NCBI GenBank assembly: GCA_035550655.1
Contig: DASZOU010000032.1
Location: 81,463-145,462 of the forward strand
DNA: 64,000 nt
Reading direction: 5' to 3'
Origin: DASZTV01 sp035550655
GTDB taxonomy: Bacteria; Actinomycetota; Actinomycetes; JAFAQI01
Shown piece by piece: positions 14,351 to 23,548 of this stretch. The translations under genes were made by a program, and so were the position numbers. The notes under the pieces are model-generated. The model saw only the letters and a program-made list of their open reading frames with translations. It ran no database searches and had not been told where the DNA came from. Positions within the stretch are counted from its first letter, which is position 1; each line of letters opens with the position of its first letter.

Positions 14351-17296
14351 CTAGGAGCCGCGAGCGATCGAATGGCTGCTGCTGAGGGTCCGTCCTGGGG
14401 CGTACCCGTGTCGGGTAGCGGTGACCAGTACGGAGATCCGTGTGCCGACGTCCCGGCGTCGCAGGCGGTAGTGCCGCCCCGTCGCTCCAGGGATCGCCTT
14501 TCCGTCTCGCAACCATTGGTAGGAGATGTCGCTGGCCTCGGGTGACCAATCGCCGGGGTCCGCGGTGAGCCGGTGGCCGGAGCTGAACATGCCGACGATC
14601 AGCGGATGATCGGTCGCGTTGAGCGCGGGACCACGGGCCACGTCAACCGCTTCCGTCACGGACGGGTTAGTCCAGCCCGCATCGTTATGTGCCGCGGCCT
14701 GACAACTCAACGCATGCCCGAAGTCGTCTGCCGTAATGGTCAACGCCGAGGACACGTGCCCCGGAATGCGGTGCCCGTCCAGCAGCCAGGATGTTCCCTG
14801 CCAGGTGGCGTCGTCGTAGTGGACTGAGCATGTGACCGAGCCGCCGACCTTGACCGTCCCCACAATCGTCGGGGGACTGGTCAGCGTGGGGGGCGCGCTC
14901 GTTGGCGTGGGCGAGCTGGTAGGCGTGGGTGACGTGGTCGGCGTGGGTGACGCAGAGGGGGAGGGCGTAGGGGGTACGGCCCCGCCACCGCCGCCACCGC
15001 CGCCACCGCCACCGCCACCGCCGCTCTCAGGGGTGACGGGGGCTGACACCGTCGAGTAGGCCCCGGTCCCTGACGCATTGATGGCGGCGACCCTGAAGAC
15101 GTAGGTAACGCCGTTGGAGAGGCCCGTGACCGTCTCGGTGACTGCGGGATTGGTGTGGAACGCGCTCGAGGCGGATGTCCAGGGGTTGCCTGAGAACAGC
15201 ACGGTGTATTGGACGTCGTAGCCCGTAATCGGCCCGCTGCCCGTCAGGGCGGGTGCGTCCCAGGACACGGTCGCTTGCGCGTCTCCTGCGGTGGCGCTGA
15301 CGTTGGTCGGTGCTGCTGGGAGCGGGCTCGACATGGCGATGTCGACGCCTGAGCCGGCCAGCGCGCAGAAGACTGACGTCGGGCACGAGCTCGCGTAGGG
15401 CCATCCGTAGTTCGTAGCGGAGGATGTTCTCCAGCTTCCGCCTTCGAGTGTCAACGACGGGTTGCCGGTCCCAGTGCCGTTAGCAGCGAAGGCTCGACAT
15501 TGGCCAGCCGCGAAGCAATCGACAGACATCAACCAGGCGCCGGTTACGGGCGTTTGGGGTGCAGACCACGTCGTGCCGTCGAACGTGGTGGTTTCTCCCA
15601 GCCCGTCGACGACCGCGCAGAACGGGCTGGCGCCGTTCGCGACACAGGAAACCGCGGCGTCGGTGTTTCTCGTAAGGCCGTCGCCTGTCACTGCAGACCA
15701 AGATGTGCCGTCGTAGGTGCGCGCTTCTCCTGTGTTGCCGACGGCGACACACTCAGGATGGGAACTGAGGGTGACGCATGACAACGTGGGGTCGCCGCCG
15801 AAGTCATCGACGGGCTGATGGGTCCAACTGGTGCCGTCAAACTGGGCAATCTTGCCGACGTTCCCGACCGCGACGCACAGCGAGGGGCTCGCGCACGAGA
15901 CGGAACGGAAATAGCCGTCACTTTGCGCGACTGTAGGTCCGGACCAGTCGGTCCCATTGAAGTGAAAGGCGTTTCCGTCATAGTCGACGGCAACACAGCT
16001 AGTCGGCGAGGTGCAGGAGACTCCGCTCAGATCGTCACCGGCGAGGTCCAGATGTTCCGGCGTCCCCCAATCAGTGCCACTGAACTCCACTGCGTCCTCG
16101 TCGCCGGCCGCCATACAGAAGGTCGGACTCGGGCACGAGATCCCATCGAGACCCTCCTGCGTGTCCTCAATCCGTGTCGGCGAACCCCACGCGGTGCCGT
16201 CGAACGTACTGACGCGGCCGTCGTTGTCAGCGGCGACGCAAAATGAGGTGGACGAGCATGAGACGGCGGTGAGGAAGGACTGCAGGTCCACGGTGGCGCC
16301 TGACCAGCTGTGGCCATCGAAGGTATTCGCACCTGCTCCGTTAACTCCGAGGCAGAAGGTTGAAGTCGTGCACGTCAGGTCAGCGACCCATGCCTCCGGA
16401 TTCGATGTGGGCGCACTCCAGTCGGTGCCGTCGAATGCGGCGTATGCCCCGCTGAAGTTGGGGTCGTAGCCTGCGGCAAGGCAGAAGTTCGTCGACGTGC
16501 AAGAAACGCTGTTGAGCGTGACCGAAGAGTCGACGGCTGTTCGGGGCGACCATGTTGTGCCGTTGTAGACGACGGCTCCGCCGTCCGCGTCGACGGCGAC
16601 GCAAAACGTCGGGGCGGTGCAGGACACCGATTTGAGGGCGTGTCCTGAATCAGCCGCGGTCGGTTGCGACCAGGTGGAGTCGTTCAAAGTGACCGCGCTG
16701 CCTTGTTCGTCCACTGCGAGGCAGAATGTGCTCGCCGGCGCACAGGACACGCTCGTCGGTGTGGAGCTGTCGACGACGGACCGCGCCGACCACGTCCCGC
16801 CGTGATCAACCACGGCCCCACCCTGCGGATCCACCGCTGCACAAAATGTCGCTGAGGCGCACGAGAGGCGAGGGAAGACTCCGGTCGGGTCCACGGGTGC
16901 GGGGCTCGACCAGTTGGTGCCGTCGAAGGTGATCACGGACCCGGACCCATCGATGAGGGCGCAGAACGTCGACGAGGGACACGACACCGAGGTGGGCCCG
17001 AAGTGCTGCGTGTCGACGACTTGCGATTGAAAGTTCAGATCCGGAACGGAGCTGCTCGTCGTTGAATGCGCAACGCGACCGTGAGAGGCAACGGAGGGGC
17101 ATTTGTCTGACTCCGGCCCGGCGACGCCGCATGGTCCGAGAACCTGACCTGGAACAGCGCTTGTCGTCGTTCGAGCTGCCGTGCTCGAGTTCGCTTCCGC
17201 AGCAGTGACGGGCCACGCCGCGACCCCGAGAAGCAGCGCCACCACCATCGTCCAGCGCGCTCTGTCAGCCTGAACCGCTCCCAGACGACGTGCCAT
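14351..17296 (-). CDS. Secreted 14-repeat Cys-pair protein with FN3 and Ig-like domains
   Basis: After a signal peptide (WTMVVALLLGVAAWPVTAA) the 981-residue protein carries 14 degenerate repeats of about 42 residues, each with a Cys-x(5-8)-Cys pair and an FDGTxW-type strand, for example SCPSPTFCMAAGDEDAVEFS and SCTSPTSCVAVDYDGNAFHF. Then come a fibronectin type III domain (PTNVSATAGDAQATVSWDAP), a 14-Gly run, a Pro/Ser/Thr linker and two Ig-like or Ig-adhesin-type segments (WLLDGHRIPG, YQWLRDGKAIPG). The repeats suggest two seven-bladed beta-propellers; that is inference. The protein is probably surface-exposed and may bind carbohydrate or protein. ATG at 17296 has GGAGGGG upstream, which lies partly in a hairpin. 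Confidence 0.75.
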   Translation of the reverse strand: MARRLGAVQADRARWTMVVALLLGVAAWPVTAAEANSSTAARTTTSAVPGQVLGPCGVAGPESDKCPSVASHGRVAHSTTSSSVPDLNFQSQVVDTQHFGPTSVSCPSSTFCALIDGSGSVITFDGTNWSSPAPVDPTGVFPRLSCASATFCAAVDPQGGAVVDHGGTWSARSVVDSSTPTSVSCAPASTFCLAVDEQGSAVTLNDSTWSQPTAADSGHALKSVSCTAPTFCVAVDADGGAVVYNGTTWSPRTAVDSSVTLNSVSCTSTNFCLAAGYDPNFSGAYAAFDGTDWSAPTSNPEAWVADLTCTTSTFCLGVNGAGANTFDGHSWSGATVDLQSFLTAVSCSSTSFCVAADNDGRVSTFDGTAWGSPTRIEDTQEGLDGISCPSPTFCMAAGDEDAVEFSGTDWGTPEHLDLAGDDLSGVSCTSPTSCVAVDYDGNAFHFNGTDWSGPTVAQSDGYFRSVSCASPSLCVAVGNVGKIAQFDGTSWTHQPVDDFGGDPTLSCVTLSSHPECVAVGNTGEARTYDGTSWSAVTGDGLTRNTDAAVSCVANGASPFCAVVDGLGETTTFDGTTWSAPQTPVTGAWLMSVDCFAAGQCRAFAANGTGTGNPSLTLEGGSWRTSSATNYGWPYASSCPTSVFCALAGSGVDIAMSSPLPAAPTNVSATAGDAQATVSWDAPALTGSGPITGYDVQYTVLFSGNPWTSASSAFHTNPAVTETVTGLSNGVTYVFRVAAINASGTGAYSTVSAPVTPESGGGGGGGGGGGGGGAVPPTPSPSASPTPTTSPTPTSSPTPTSAPPTLTSPPTIVGTVKVGGSVTCSVHYDDATWQGTSWLLDGHRIPGHVSSALTITADDFGHALSCQAAAHNDAGWTNPSVTEAVDVARGPALNATDHPLIVGMFSSGHRLTADPGDWSPEASDISYQWLRDGKAIPGATGRHYRLRRRDVGTRISVLVTATRHGYAPGRTLSSSHSIARGS
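14982..15032. repeat. Low-complexity CCG/CCA tract coding for a poly-Gly run
   Basis: A run of CCGCCA and CCG trinucleotides (coding strand GGTGGC/GGC) encodes the 14 consecutive glycines between the FN3 domain and the Pro/Ser/Thr linker of the repeat protein. Such tracts can vary in length between strains, here without changing frame. Confidence 0.7.
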
Positions 17297-17303
17297 TTGT
17301 CCC

Positions 17304-17329
17304 CTCCGCCCCGTGTTGTCCGGGCGGAG
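17304..17329 (-). promoter_or_regulatory. Hairpin overlapping the ribosome-binding site of the repeat protein
   Basis: CTCCGCCC (17304-17311) and GGGCGGAG (17322-17329) form a perfect 8-bp GC-rich stem with a 10-nt loop. On the minus strand the second arm contains the first part of the GGAGGGG ribosome-binding site for the start at 17296. The stem should hide that site and reduce translation unless opened. The 271-bp gap 17297-17567 shows nothing else that I can identify. Confidence 0.5.
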
Positions 17330-17567
17330 CGTAATGGGCCGTGGGCCGTCGTACCGCCCTGACCAGGGAACTTGCGCCGTCCGGCGGAAGCCCGTGTACG
17401 CCGATCGTCGTATGGGGCACCGTCGGTCAGGCCGCACCTAATCGGCACCACGGCAGGCGCTCCGTCCCCGGCTGCTGACTCCACTCCTGTGCACCGGTCC
17501 ACGGATGCGACCGATACCCGCGGCGGGATAGCGGTCGTCATGTTGCTCGGGAAGGTCGTACGGCTAC

Positions 17568-18089
17568 TTACGCCTTTGCGACGTTGAAGGAGACGCCGCA
17601 CGTCTGCCCGGCCTGTTTGAACTGCGCTTCGCCGTCGGTCTTTGGGGTGGCGCCACCCCGAGGGAACTGGATCTGCAATACGAGCTTGCCGGAGAACTGC
17701 TTGCCGTCGCGGGCAAAGGTGACCGGCACGAGTTGGATGACCCGGCTGCGACCATTCGGGGTGTTCCGGCCGATGGCCCACGCGACATACGTGAGGCCGT
17801 AAACGTTCTTGCCGCTGTAGAGGTGCATGCGGTGGCTGCCGACCAGTGTGATCGGGTCGGTGCCGCACTCGTCGGGTGTCCGCCCATCGGGGTCCAGCTC
17901 GAAGTCGTGGACGGTGACCGGACCGTGCGTGATTGTGAACTGGCCGCCGACATCGCCGTTTTGGTTGTGCATCAGCACCCATCTACCGGCGACGGGAGGC
18001 CTCTTCGAGCCATACGCCGAGGCCGGCTCGGCGGTGACGGCTAGCAACGTCAGCGTGCTCACCGCGGCGAGCACTCCGATCCGAGACAT
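17568..18089 (-). CDS. Secreted protein of unknown function (173 aa)
   Basis: The product has a signal peptide (SRIGVLAAVSTLTLLAVTAE, cleavage near ASA-YG) and a mature domain of about 148 residues that looks beta-rich (GRWVLMHNQNGDVGGQFTIT, MHLYSGKNVYGLTYVAWAIG). Two cysteines (PDECGTD and GQTCGVS) could form a disulphide. I do not recognise the family. A -10-like CATACT on the minus strand at 18096-18101 lies 6 nt before the ATG, so the transcript may be leaderless. Confidence 0.65.
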   Translation of the reverse strand: MSRIGVLAAVSTLTLLAVTAEPASAYGSKRPPVAGRWVLMHNQNGDVGGQFTITHGPVTVHDFELDPDGRTPDECGTDPITLVGSHRMHLYSGKNVYGLTYVAWAIGRNTPNGRSRVIQLVPVTFARDGKQFSGKLVLQIQFPRGGATPKTDGEAQFKQAGQTCGVSFNVAKA

Positions 18090-18135
18090 GCGAGAAGTAT
18101 GCAGCCGGTCTGGGCTGGCTGGCGCAAGACTTTTG

Positions 18136-18210
18136 TGGGCGATACAGGACTTGAACCTGTGACCTCTTCCGTGTCAAGGAAGCGCGCTAGCCAGACTGCG
18201 CCAATCGCCC
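18136..18210 (-). tRNA. tRNA-Val (anticodon GAC)
   Basis: On the minus strand the sequence folds as a cloverleaf: acceptor GGGCGAT pairs with ATCGCCC, the anticodon stem CTTCC/GGAAG encloses TTGACAC with anticodon GAC, and the T arm has GGTTCAAGTCC. The discriminator base is A. It is the third gene of a Gly-Cys-Val cluster. Confidence 0.95.
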
Positions 18211-18232
18211 TTACGTCGTACTGAGCGTACTG

Positions 18233-18304
18233 AGGCGGGTGCGGGAATCGAACCCGCGTACAGGGCTTTGCAGGCCCTTGCCTAAGCCACTCGGCCAACC
18301 CGCC
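18233..18304 (-). tRNA. tRNA-Cys (anticodon GCA)
   Basis: The minus strand gives acceptor GGCGGGT/ACCCGCC, an anticodon stem AGGGC/GCCCT around CTGCAAA (anticodon GCA), a T loop with GGTTCGATTCC and discriminator U, which is usual for tRNA-Cys. It lies 22 bp from tRNA-Val. Confidence 0.95.
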
Positions 18305-18325
18305 GGGTTCTGCAACCAAGCGGAT

Positions 18326-18344
18326 GGGCGCCGGGAAGGCGCCC
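18326..18344. other. Hairpin between tRNA-Gly and tRNA-Cys
   Basis: GGGCGCC and GGCGCCC form a perfect 7-bp stem with a 5-nt loop in the 44-bp spacer between the two tRNAs. No T-run follows on either strand, so a processing signal is more likely than a terminator. Confidence 0.4.
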
Positions 18345-18348
18345 ACCG

Positions 18349-18421
18349 AGCGGACGACGGGATTCGAACCCGCGACCCTCACCTTGGCAAGGTGATGCGC
18401 TACCAGCTGCGCTACGTCCGC
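18349..18421 (-). tRNA. tRNA-Gly (anticodon GCC)
   Basis: The minus strand gives acceptor GCGGACG/CGTCCGC, an anticodon arm CACCT/AGGTG enclosing TTGCCAA (anticodon GCC), a T arm GCGGGTTCGAATCCCGT and discriminator U. It is the promoter-proximal gene of the three-tRNA cluster. Confidence 0.95.
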
Positions 18422-18457
18422 GCACGATTGAGCGCAGAGCCCAAATCGATGCTTCGA

Positions 18458-18474
18458 CGACTCTACAAGAGTCG
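18458..18474. promoter_or_regulatory. Perfect 7-bp inverted repeat between tRNA-Gly and hutG
   Basis: CGACTCT-ACA-AGAGTCG is a perfect interrupted palindrome in the 98-bp divergent region. It is 45 bp before the hutG GTG and 36 bp before the tRNA-Gly gene. It could be an operator for the hut operon or a hairpin in the tRNA promoter region; there is no run of T after it. Confidence 0.4.
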
Positions 18475-18507
18475 CGGCCGTGACAGCGGCGGATCCCCGC
18501 GCCATGA

Positions 18508-18513
18508 CAGCAT
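18508..18513 (+). promoter_or_regulatory. Candidate -10 element for the hut operon
   Basis: CAGCAT keeps the A2 and T6 positions of the -10 consensus and lies 6 nt before the GTG of hutG at 18520, which fits a leaderless start. The first base is not T, so this is a weak call. Confidence 0.3.
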
Positions 18514-18519
18514 CGCGTC

Positions 18520-19437
18520 GTGACCGCAGCCGGCTCCGACGAGCGTTGGCCGAAGGCGGCCGACTGGCTCGCGGGGGGTCCGGGGGACCGCGAGGTGGAC
18601 CTCGCCGTGATCGGCGTACCGACGTTCTCGACCTCGATCTCCAAGACCGGCGCGCACGCCACCCCGGCCGCCGTGCGGCGGGCCCTGGGCAGGCTCTCCA
18701 CGTGGTCGGCGGCGCGCCGCCTCGATGTCGCCGAGCTGGTCAACCCGTGGGACCGCGGCGACATCGACGACCCGGATGACGAGGTCGAGGGGGAGTGGCG
18801 GGTCCGGAAGGCCGTCGAGACGGTTGCCGCCAAGGCCCGGTTGCTGGTGCTCATCGGCGGCGACAACGCGCTGACCTACCCCGCGATGGCGGGCCTGTTT
18901 GCCGAAGACCTCAGGCGGGCCGGTCTGGTCACGCTCGACGCGCACCACGACCTGCGCGAGGGGCGCAGCAACGGCACCCCGGTCCGCGACCTGATCACCG
19001 CCGGCCTGCCCGGCGAGAACGTCGTCCAGGTCGGCATCGCGGACTGGGCCAACAGCCGGTCCTACGCGACCGAGGCCCATGCCCGTGGCGTCACCGTGAT
19101 CGGCCGTGGGGAGGTCGCCGAGCGCGGTATCGCCGACTGCATGCGTGAGGCCCTCGACACTGCCGCGGTGGGTGGCGGCGGCGTGTACGTCGACCTGGAC
19201 ATGGACGTCTGTGACCGTGCGGTGGCACCGGCGTGCCCGGCGAGCCTGCCGGGCGGGCTGTCGGCCAGTGAGGTGATGCGCGCTGCGTTCCTGGCCGGCG
19301 CCGACCCCCGGGTTCGCGCGGTCGACATCACCGAGGTCGACGCGACGCGTGACGCGCCTGACGAGCGGACGGTGCGGTTGGCGGCGATGTGCCTGCTCGA
19401 GATCGCGGCCGGCCTGGCGATGCGGGTCGAACCGTGA
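18520..19437 (+). CDS. hutG: Formimidoylglutamase-type arginase-family hydrolase
   Basis: The 305-residue protein belongs to the ureohydrolase fold: VDLAVIGVPTFSTSISKTGA, LIGGDNALTYP, VTLDAHHDLR and YVDLDMDVCDRAVAPACPAS carry the manganese-binding pattern. Its place at the head of a hutH-hutU-hutI operon suggests formiminoglutamate hydrolysis to glutamate and formamide, the last step of histidine breakdown. The first metal motif reads GGDN where most arginases have GGDH; whether this is normal for this subgroup I cannot tell from the sequence. An agmatinase-like role is the alternative. Its stop overlaps the next start as GTGA. Confidence 0.8.
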   Translation: MTAAGSDERWPKAADWLAGGPGDREVDLAVIGVPTFSTSISKTGAHATPAAVRRALGRLSTWSAARRLDVAELVNPWDRGDIDDPDDEVEGEWRVRKAVETVAAKARLLVLIGGDNALTYPAMAGLFAEDLRRAGLVTLDAHHDLREGRSNGTPVRDLITAGLPGENVVQVGIADWANSRSYATEAHARGVTVIGRGEVAERGIADCMREALDTAAVGGGGVYVDLDMDVCDRAVAPACPASLPGGLSASEVMRAAFLAGADPRVRAVDITEVDATRDAPDERTVRLAAMCLLEIAAGLAMRVEP

Positions 19438-20252
19438 CGCTCTGGGTGGATGGCGAGCTGGTCGAGGCCGGCCGACCGGTGCTGCGAGCCGACGACCATG
19501 GCGTCACGGTCGGTGACGGCGTCTTCGAGACGATGAAGGTGGTGAACGGCCGGCCGTTCGCCCTTAGCCGCCACCTCGACCGGCTCGTCGCTTCCGCGGC
19601 CGGCCTCGGGCTGCCGGTCGACCTGGACACGATTCGGGCCGGGGTGGAGCGGGTTCTCGAGGTGGATGGACAGCCGCGTTCCCGATTGCGGGTCACCGTC
19701 ACCGGCGGCCCGGCGCCGTTTGGGAGCGATCGCGGTGACGCTCCGCCGACCGTGATCATCGCCACCGCGCCGCTGGCCGACTGGCCGCCCACCGCTGACG
19801 TCGTGGTCGTGCCGTGGACGCGGAACGAGCGCGCCGCGACGGCGGGCCTGAAGACGACGTCGTACGCCGACAACGTCATCGCCCTGCGGTACGCGCATGA
19901 GCGAGGTGCCGCGGAGGCGATCTTCGGCAACACCCGCGGTGAGCTGTGTGAAGGCACCGGAAGCAACGTGTTCGTCGGCATCGACGGCGAGCTGATCACG
20001 CCGCCGCTCGACAGCGGCTGCCTGTCCGGCATCACGCGCGACCTGATCGTCGAGTGGCTCGGCGACGTCGCCGAGCGTCCACTCCCGGTCGCCGCGCTCG
20101 CAGCCGCCGACGAGGCGTTCCTTGCCTCGACGACGCGCGACGTCCAGCCGATCCGGGCGGTGGACGGGCGGGTGCTGCCTGCTGCTCCCGGCCCGCTCAC
20201 GACACGGGCCGCTGAGGTCTTCGCGCAGCGCAGTGCGGAGGTCGACACATGA
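19434..20252 (+). CDS. Class IV aminotransferase (aminodeoxychorismate lyase-like)
   Basis: The 272-residue PLP enzyme of fold type IV starts at a GTG that overlaps the hutG stop. WVDGELVE, DDHGVTVGDGVFETMKVVNG, the PLP-lysine region GLKTTSYADNVIALRYAHE and the phosphate-binding part FGNTRGELCEGTGSNVFV are all present, as is LDSGCLSGITRDLI. The pattern is closest to 4-amino-4-deoxychorismate lyase (PabC) or branched-chain/D-amino acid transaminases; length alone cannot separate them. It is fully embedded in the hut operon with 4-bp overlaps on both sides, which is unexpected for a folate gene and suggests either a role linked to glutamate or a fortuitous insertion. Confidence 0.75.
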   Translation: MTLWVDGELVEAGRPVLRADDHGVTVGDGVFETMKVVNGRPFALSRHLDRLVASAAGLGLPVDLDTIRAGVERVLEVDGQPRSRLRVTVTGGPAPFGSDRGDAPPTVIIATAPLADWPPTADVVVVPWTRNERAATAGLKTTSYADNVIALRYAHERGAAEAIFGNTRGELCEGTGSNVFVGIDGELITPPLDSGCLSGITRDLIVEWLGDVAERPLPVAALAAADEAFLASTTRDVQPIRAVDGRVLPAAPGPLTTRAAEVFAQRSAEVDT

Positions 20253-21781
20253 CCGTCGTCGTCACGCCGGACCCGCTCGCGGCATCCGACGTCGTTGCCG
20301 TGGCGAGGTACGACGAACCGGTCGCGTTGTCCGCCGCCGCGCTGGAGGTGATGGCGGTCGCGCGCGCCCATGTCGACGCGCTTGCAGCCGGCGATCGTCC
20401 GGCGTACGGCGTCTCGACCGGCTTCGGCGCGCTTGCGACGACCCACATCCCGGTCGACCGACGCGCGGACCTGCAGCGCTCGCTCGTCCGCTCGCACGCC
20501 GCGGGAACCGGCCCGCTGGTCGAGCGAGAGGCCGTGCGCGCGATGCAGCTGCTGCGGCTGCGGACGCTCGCCACCGGCCGGACCGGTGCGCGTCCGGAGA
20601 CCGCGGAGGCGATCGTCGCACTGCTCAACGCCGGCGTGACTCCCGCCGTCGGGGAGTACGGCTCGCTGGGCTGCAGCGGCGACCTCGCGCCGCTCGCCGC
20701 GTGCGCGCTGGTCCTCATGGGCGAGGGTGAGGTGCAGGCCGGCGACGGATCGACGCGACCGGCCGCAGCGGCGTTGCGCGACGCCGGCCTCACGCCGGTC
20801 ACGCTCGCCGAGAAGGAAGGGCTGGCGCTGCTCAACGGCACCGACGGGATGCTCGGGATGCTGGTCCTCGCGATCGCCGACCTCGACCGGCTTGCGACGA
20901 CCGCGGACCTGGCCGCGTCGATGAGCGTCGAAGCGCTGCTCGGCACCGATCGGGCCTTCGCGGCCGACCTGCTCGGGCTCCGCCCGCAGCCCGGGCAGGC
21001 CGTGTCCGCGGCCAACATGCGGGCGCTGCTCGCGGCGTCGCCGGTCGTGGCGTCCCACGCCGGGCCCGAGGACACCCGGGTGCAGGACGCGTACTCGCTG
21101 CGCTGCGCGCCGCAGGTCGCTGGCGCCTGCCGCGACACGATCGAGCACGCCCGCCGGGTCGCGTCGTACGAGCTGGCCGCCGCCATCGACAACCCGGTGG
21201 TGCTGCCGGACGGCCGGGTGGAGTCCAACGGCAACTTCCACGGCGCGCCCGTGGGCTACGTGCTCGACTTCCTCGCGATCGCCGTCGCCGATCTCGCCTC
21301 GATCGCCGAGCGGCGCACCGACCGGATGCTCGACCGCTCCCGGTCGCAGGGCCTCGCGCCGTTCCTCGCAGGCGAGCCAGGCGTCGACTCCGGCCACATG
21401 ATCGCGCAGTACACCCAGGCCGGGATGGTCAGCGAGTGCAAGCGGCTCGCGACGCCGGCCAGCGTCGACTCGATCCCGTCGTCGGCGATGCAGGAGGACC
21501 ACGTGTCGATGGGATGGTCGGCGGCACGCAAGCTGCGTCGCTCGATCGACCTGCTCGGGCGGGTGCTGGCGATCGAGATCCTCACGGCCGCGCGAGCACT
21601 CGATCTGCGGGCGCCGCTGCAGTCCTCACCTGCGATCGCCGCAGTGCGGGAACGGCTGCGGGCCGACGTGCCGGGCCCTGGTCCGGACCGCCACCTCGCG
21701 CCCGAGATCGAAGCGACCGTGCGGCTGGTCGGCAGCGGTGAGCTGTTGAGTGCCGCGAGATCGGTCACACCGCTGACCTAG
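20249..21781 (+). CDS. hutH: Histidine ammonia-lyase
   Basis: The 510-residue protein deaminates histidine to urocanate. It has YGVSTGFGALATTHIP near the N-terminus, the electrophilic-cofactor region GEYGSLGCSGDLAPLAACAL, LLNGTDGMLG, RVQDAYSLRCAPQVAG-type sequence (TRVQDAYSLRCAPQV), DNPVVLPDGRVESNGNFHG and SSAMQEDHVSMGW. The MIO prosthetic group is normally formed from Ala-Ser-Gly; here the triad is Cys-Ser-Gly, keeping the Ser and Gly. It overlaps the previous gene by ATGA. A tyrosine or phenylalanine ammonia-lyase is excluded mainly by context (hutU and hutI follow). Confidence 0.93.
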   Translation: MTVVVTPDPLAASDVVAVARYDEPVALSAAALEVMAVARAHVDALAAGDRPAYGVSTGFGALATTHIPVDRRADLQRSLVRSHAAGTGPLVEREAVRAMQLLRLRTLATGRTGARPETAEAIVALLNAGVTPAVGEYGSLGCSGDLAPLAACALVLMGEGEVQAGDGSTRPAAAALRDAGLTPVTLAEKEGLALLNGTDGMLGMLVLAIADLDRLATTADLAASMSVEALLGTDRAFAADLLGLRPQPGQAVSAANMRALLAASPVVASHAGPEDTRVQDAYSLRCAPQVAGACRDTIEHARRVASYELAAAIDNPVVLPDGRVESNGNFHGAPVGYVLDFLAIAVADLASIAERRTDRMLDRSRSQGLAPFLAGEPGVDSGHMIAQYTQAGMVSECKRLATPASVDSIPSSAMQEDHVSMGWSAARKLRRSIDLLGRVLAIEILTAARALDLRAPLQSSPAIAAVRERLRADVPGPGPDRHLAPEIEATVRLVGSGELLSAARSVTPLT

Positions 21782-21786
21782 CGGCG

Positions 21787-21792
21787 TAGGGT
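21787..21792 (+). promoter_or_regulatory. Candidate internal -10 element before hutU
   Basis: TAGGGT lies just after the hutH stop and about 60 nt before the preferred hutU start. It could give hutU and hutI a separate promoter. No convincing -35 element is visible. Confidence 0.35.
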
Positions 21793-21805
21793 GCGAAAAA
21801 TCAGC

Positions 21806-21820
21806 GCCGGCGAAGCCGGC
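21806..21820 (+). other. Short GC-rich hairpin in the hutU leader
   Basis: GCCGGC-GAA-GCCGGC forms a perfect 6-bp stem with a 3-nt loop. It is followed by a C-run and then the G-rich segment 21827-21854, so alternative pairings are possible. There is no T-run, so it is not a standard terminator. Confidence 0.4.
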
Positions 21821-21826
21821 CCCCTC

Positions 21827-21851
21827 TTGGGTGGCGGGTGGGGTGGTGGAC

Positions 21852-21854
<3 letters not shown>
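21827..21854 (+). repeat. 28-bp G-rich leader element, copy 1 (hutU start)
   Basis: The segment begins TTGGGTGGCGGG and ends GGGGTGGTGGACGTG. It matches 27 of 28 bases with 32524-32551, where it also ends at the start codon of a gene (PatA-like). The G-runs could form a two- or three-tetrad G-quadruplex. The final GTG is the preferred hutU start. Confidence 0.75.
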
Positions 21855-23537
<1,683 letters not shown>

Positions 23538-23548
23538 GCCAACCGACC

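Noticed and set aside
14982..15032. Tandem repeat with regulatory meaning
   Set aside because: The CCG/CCA tract is explained by coding for a poly-Gly linker in frame.
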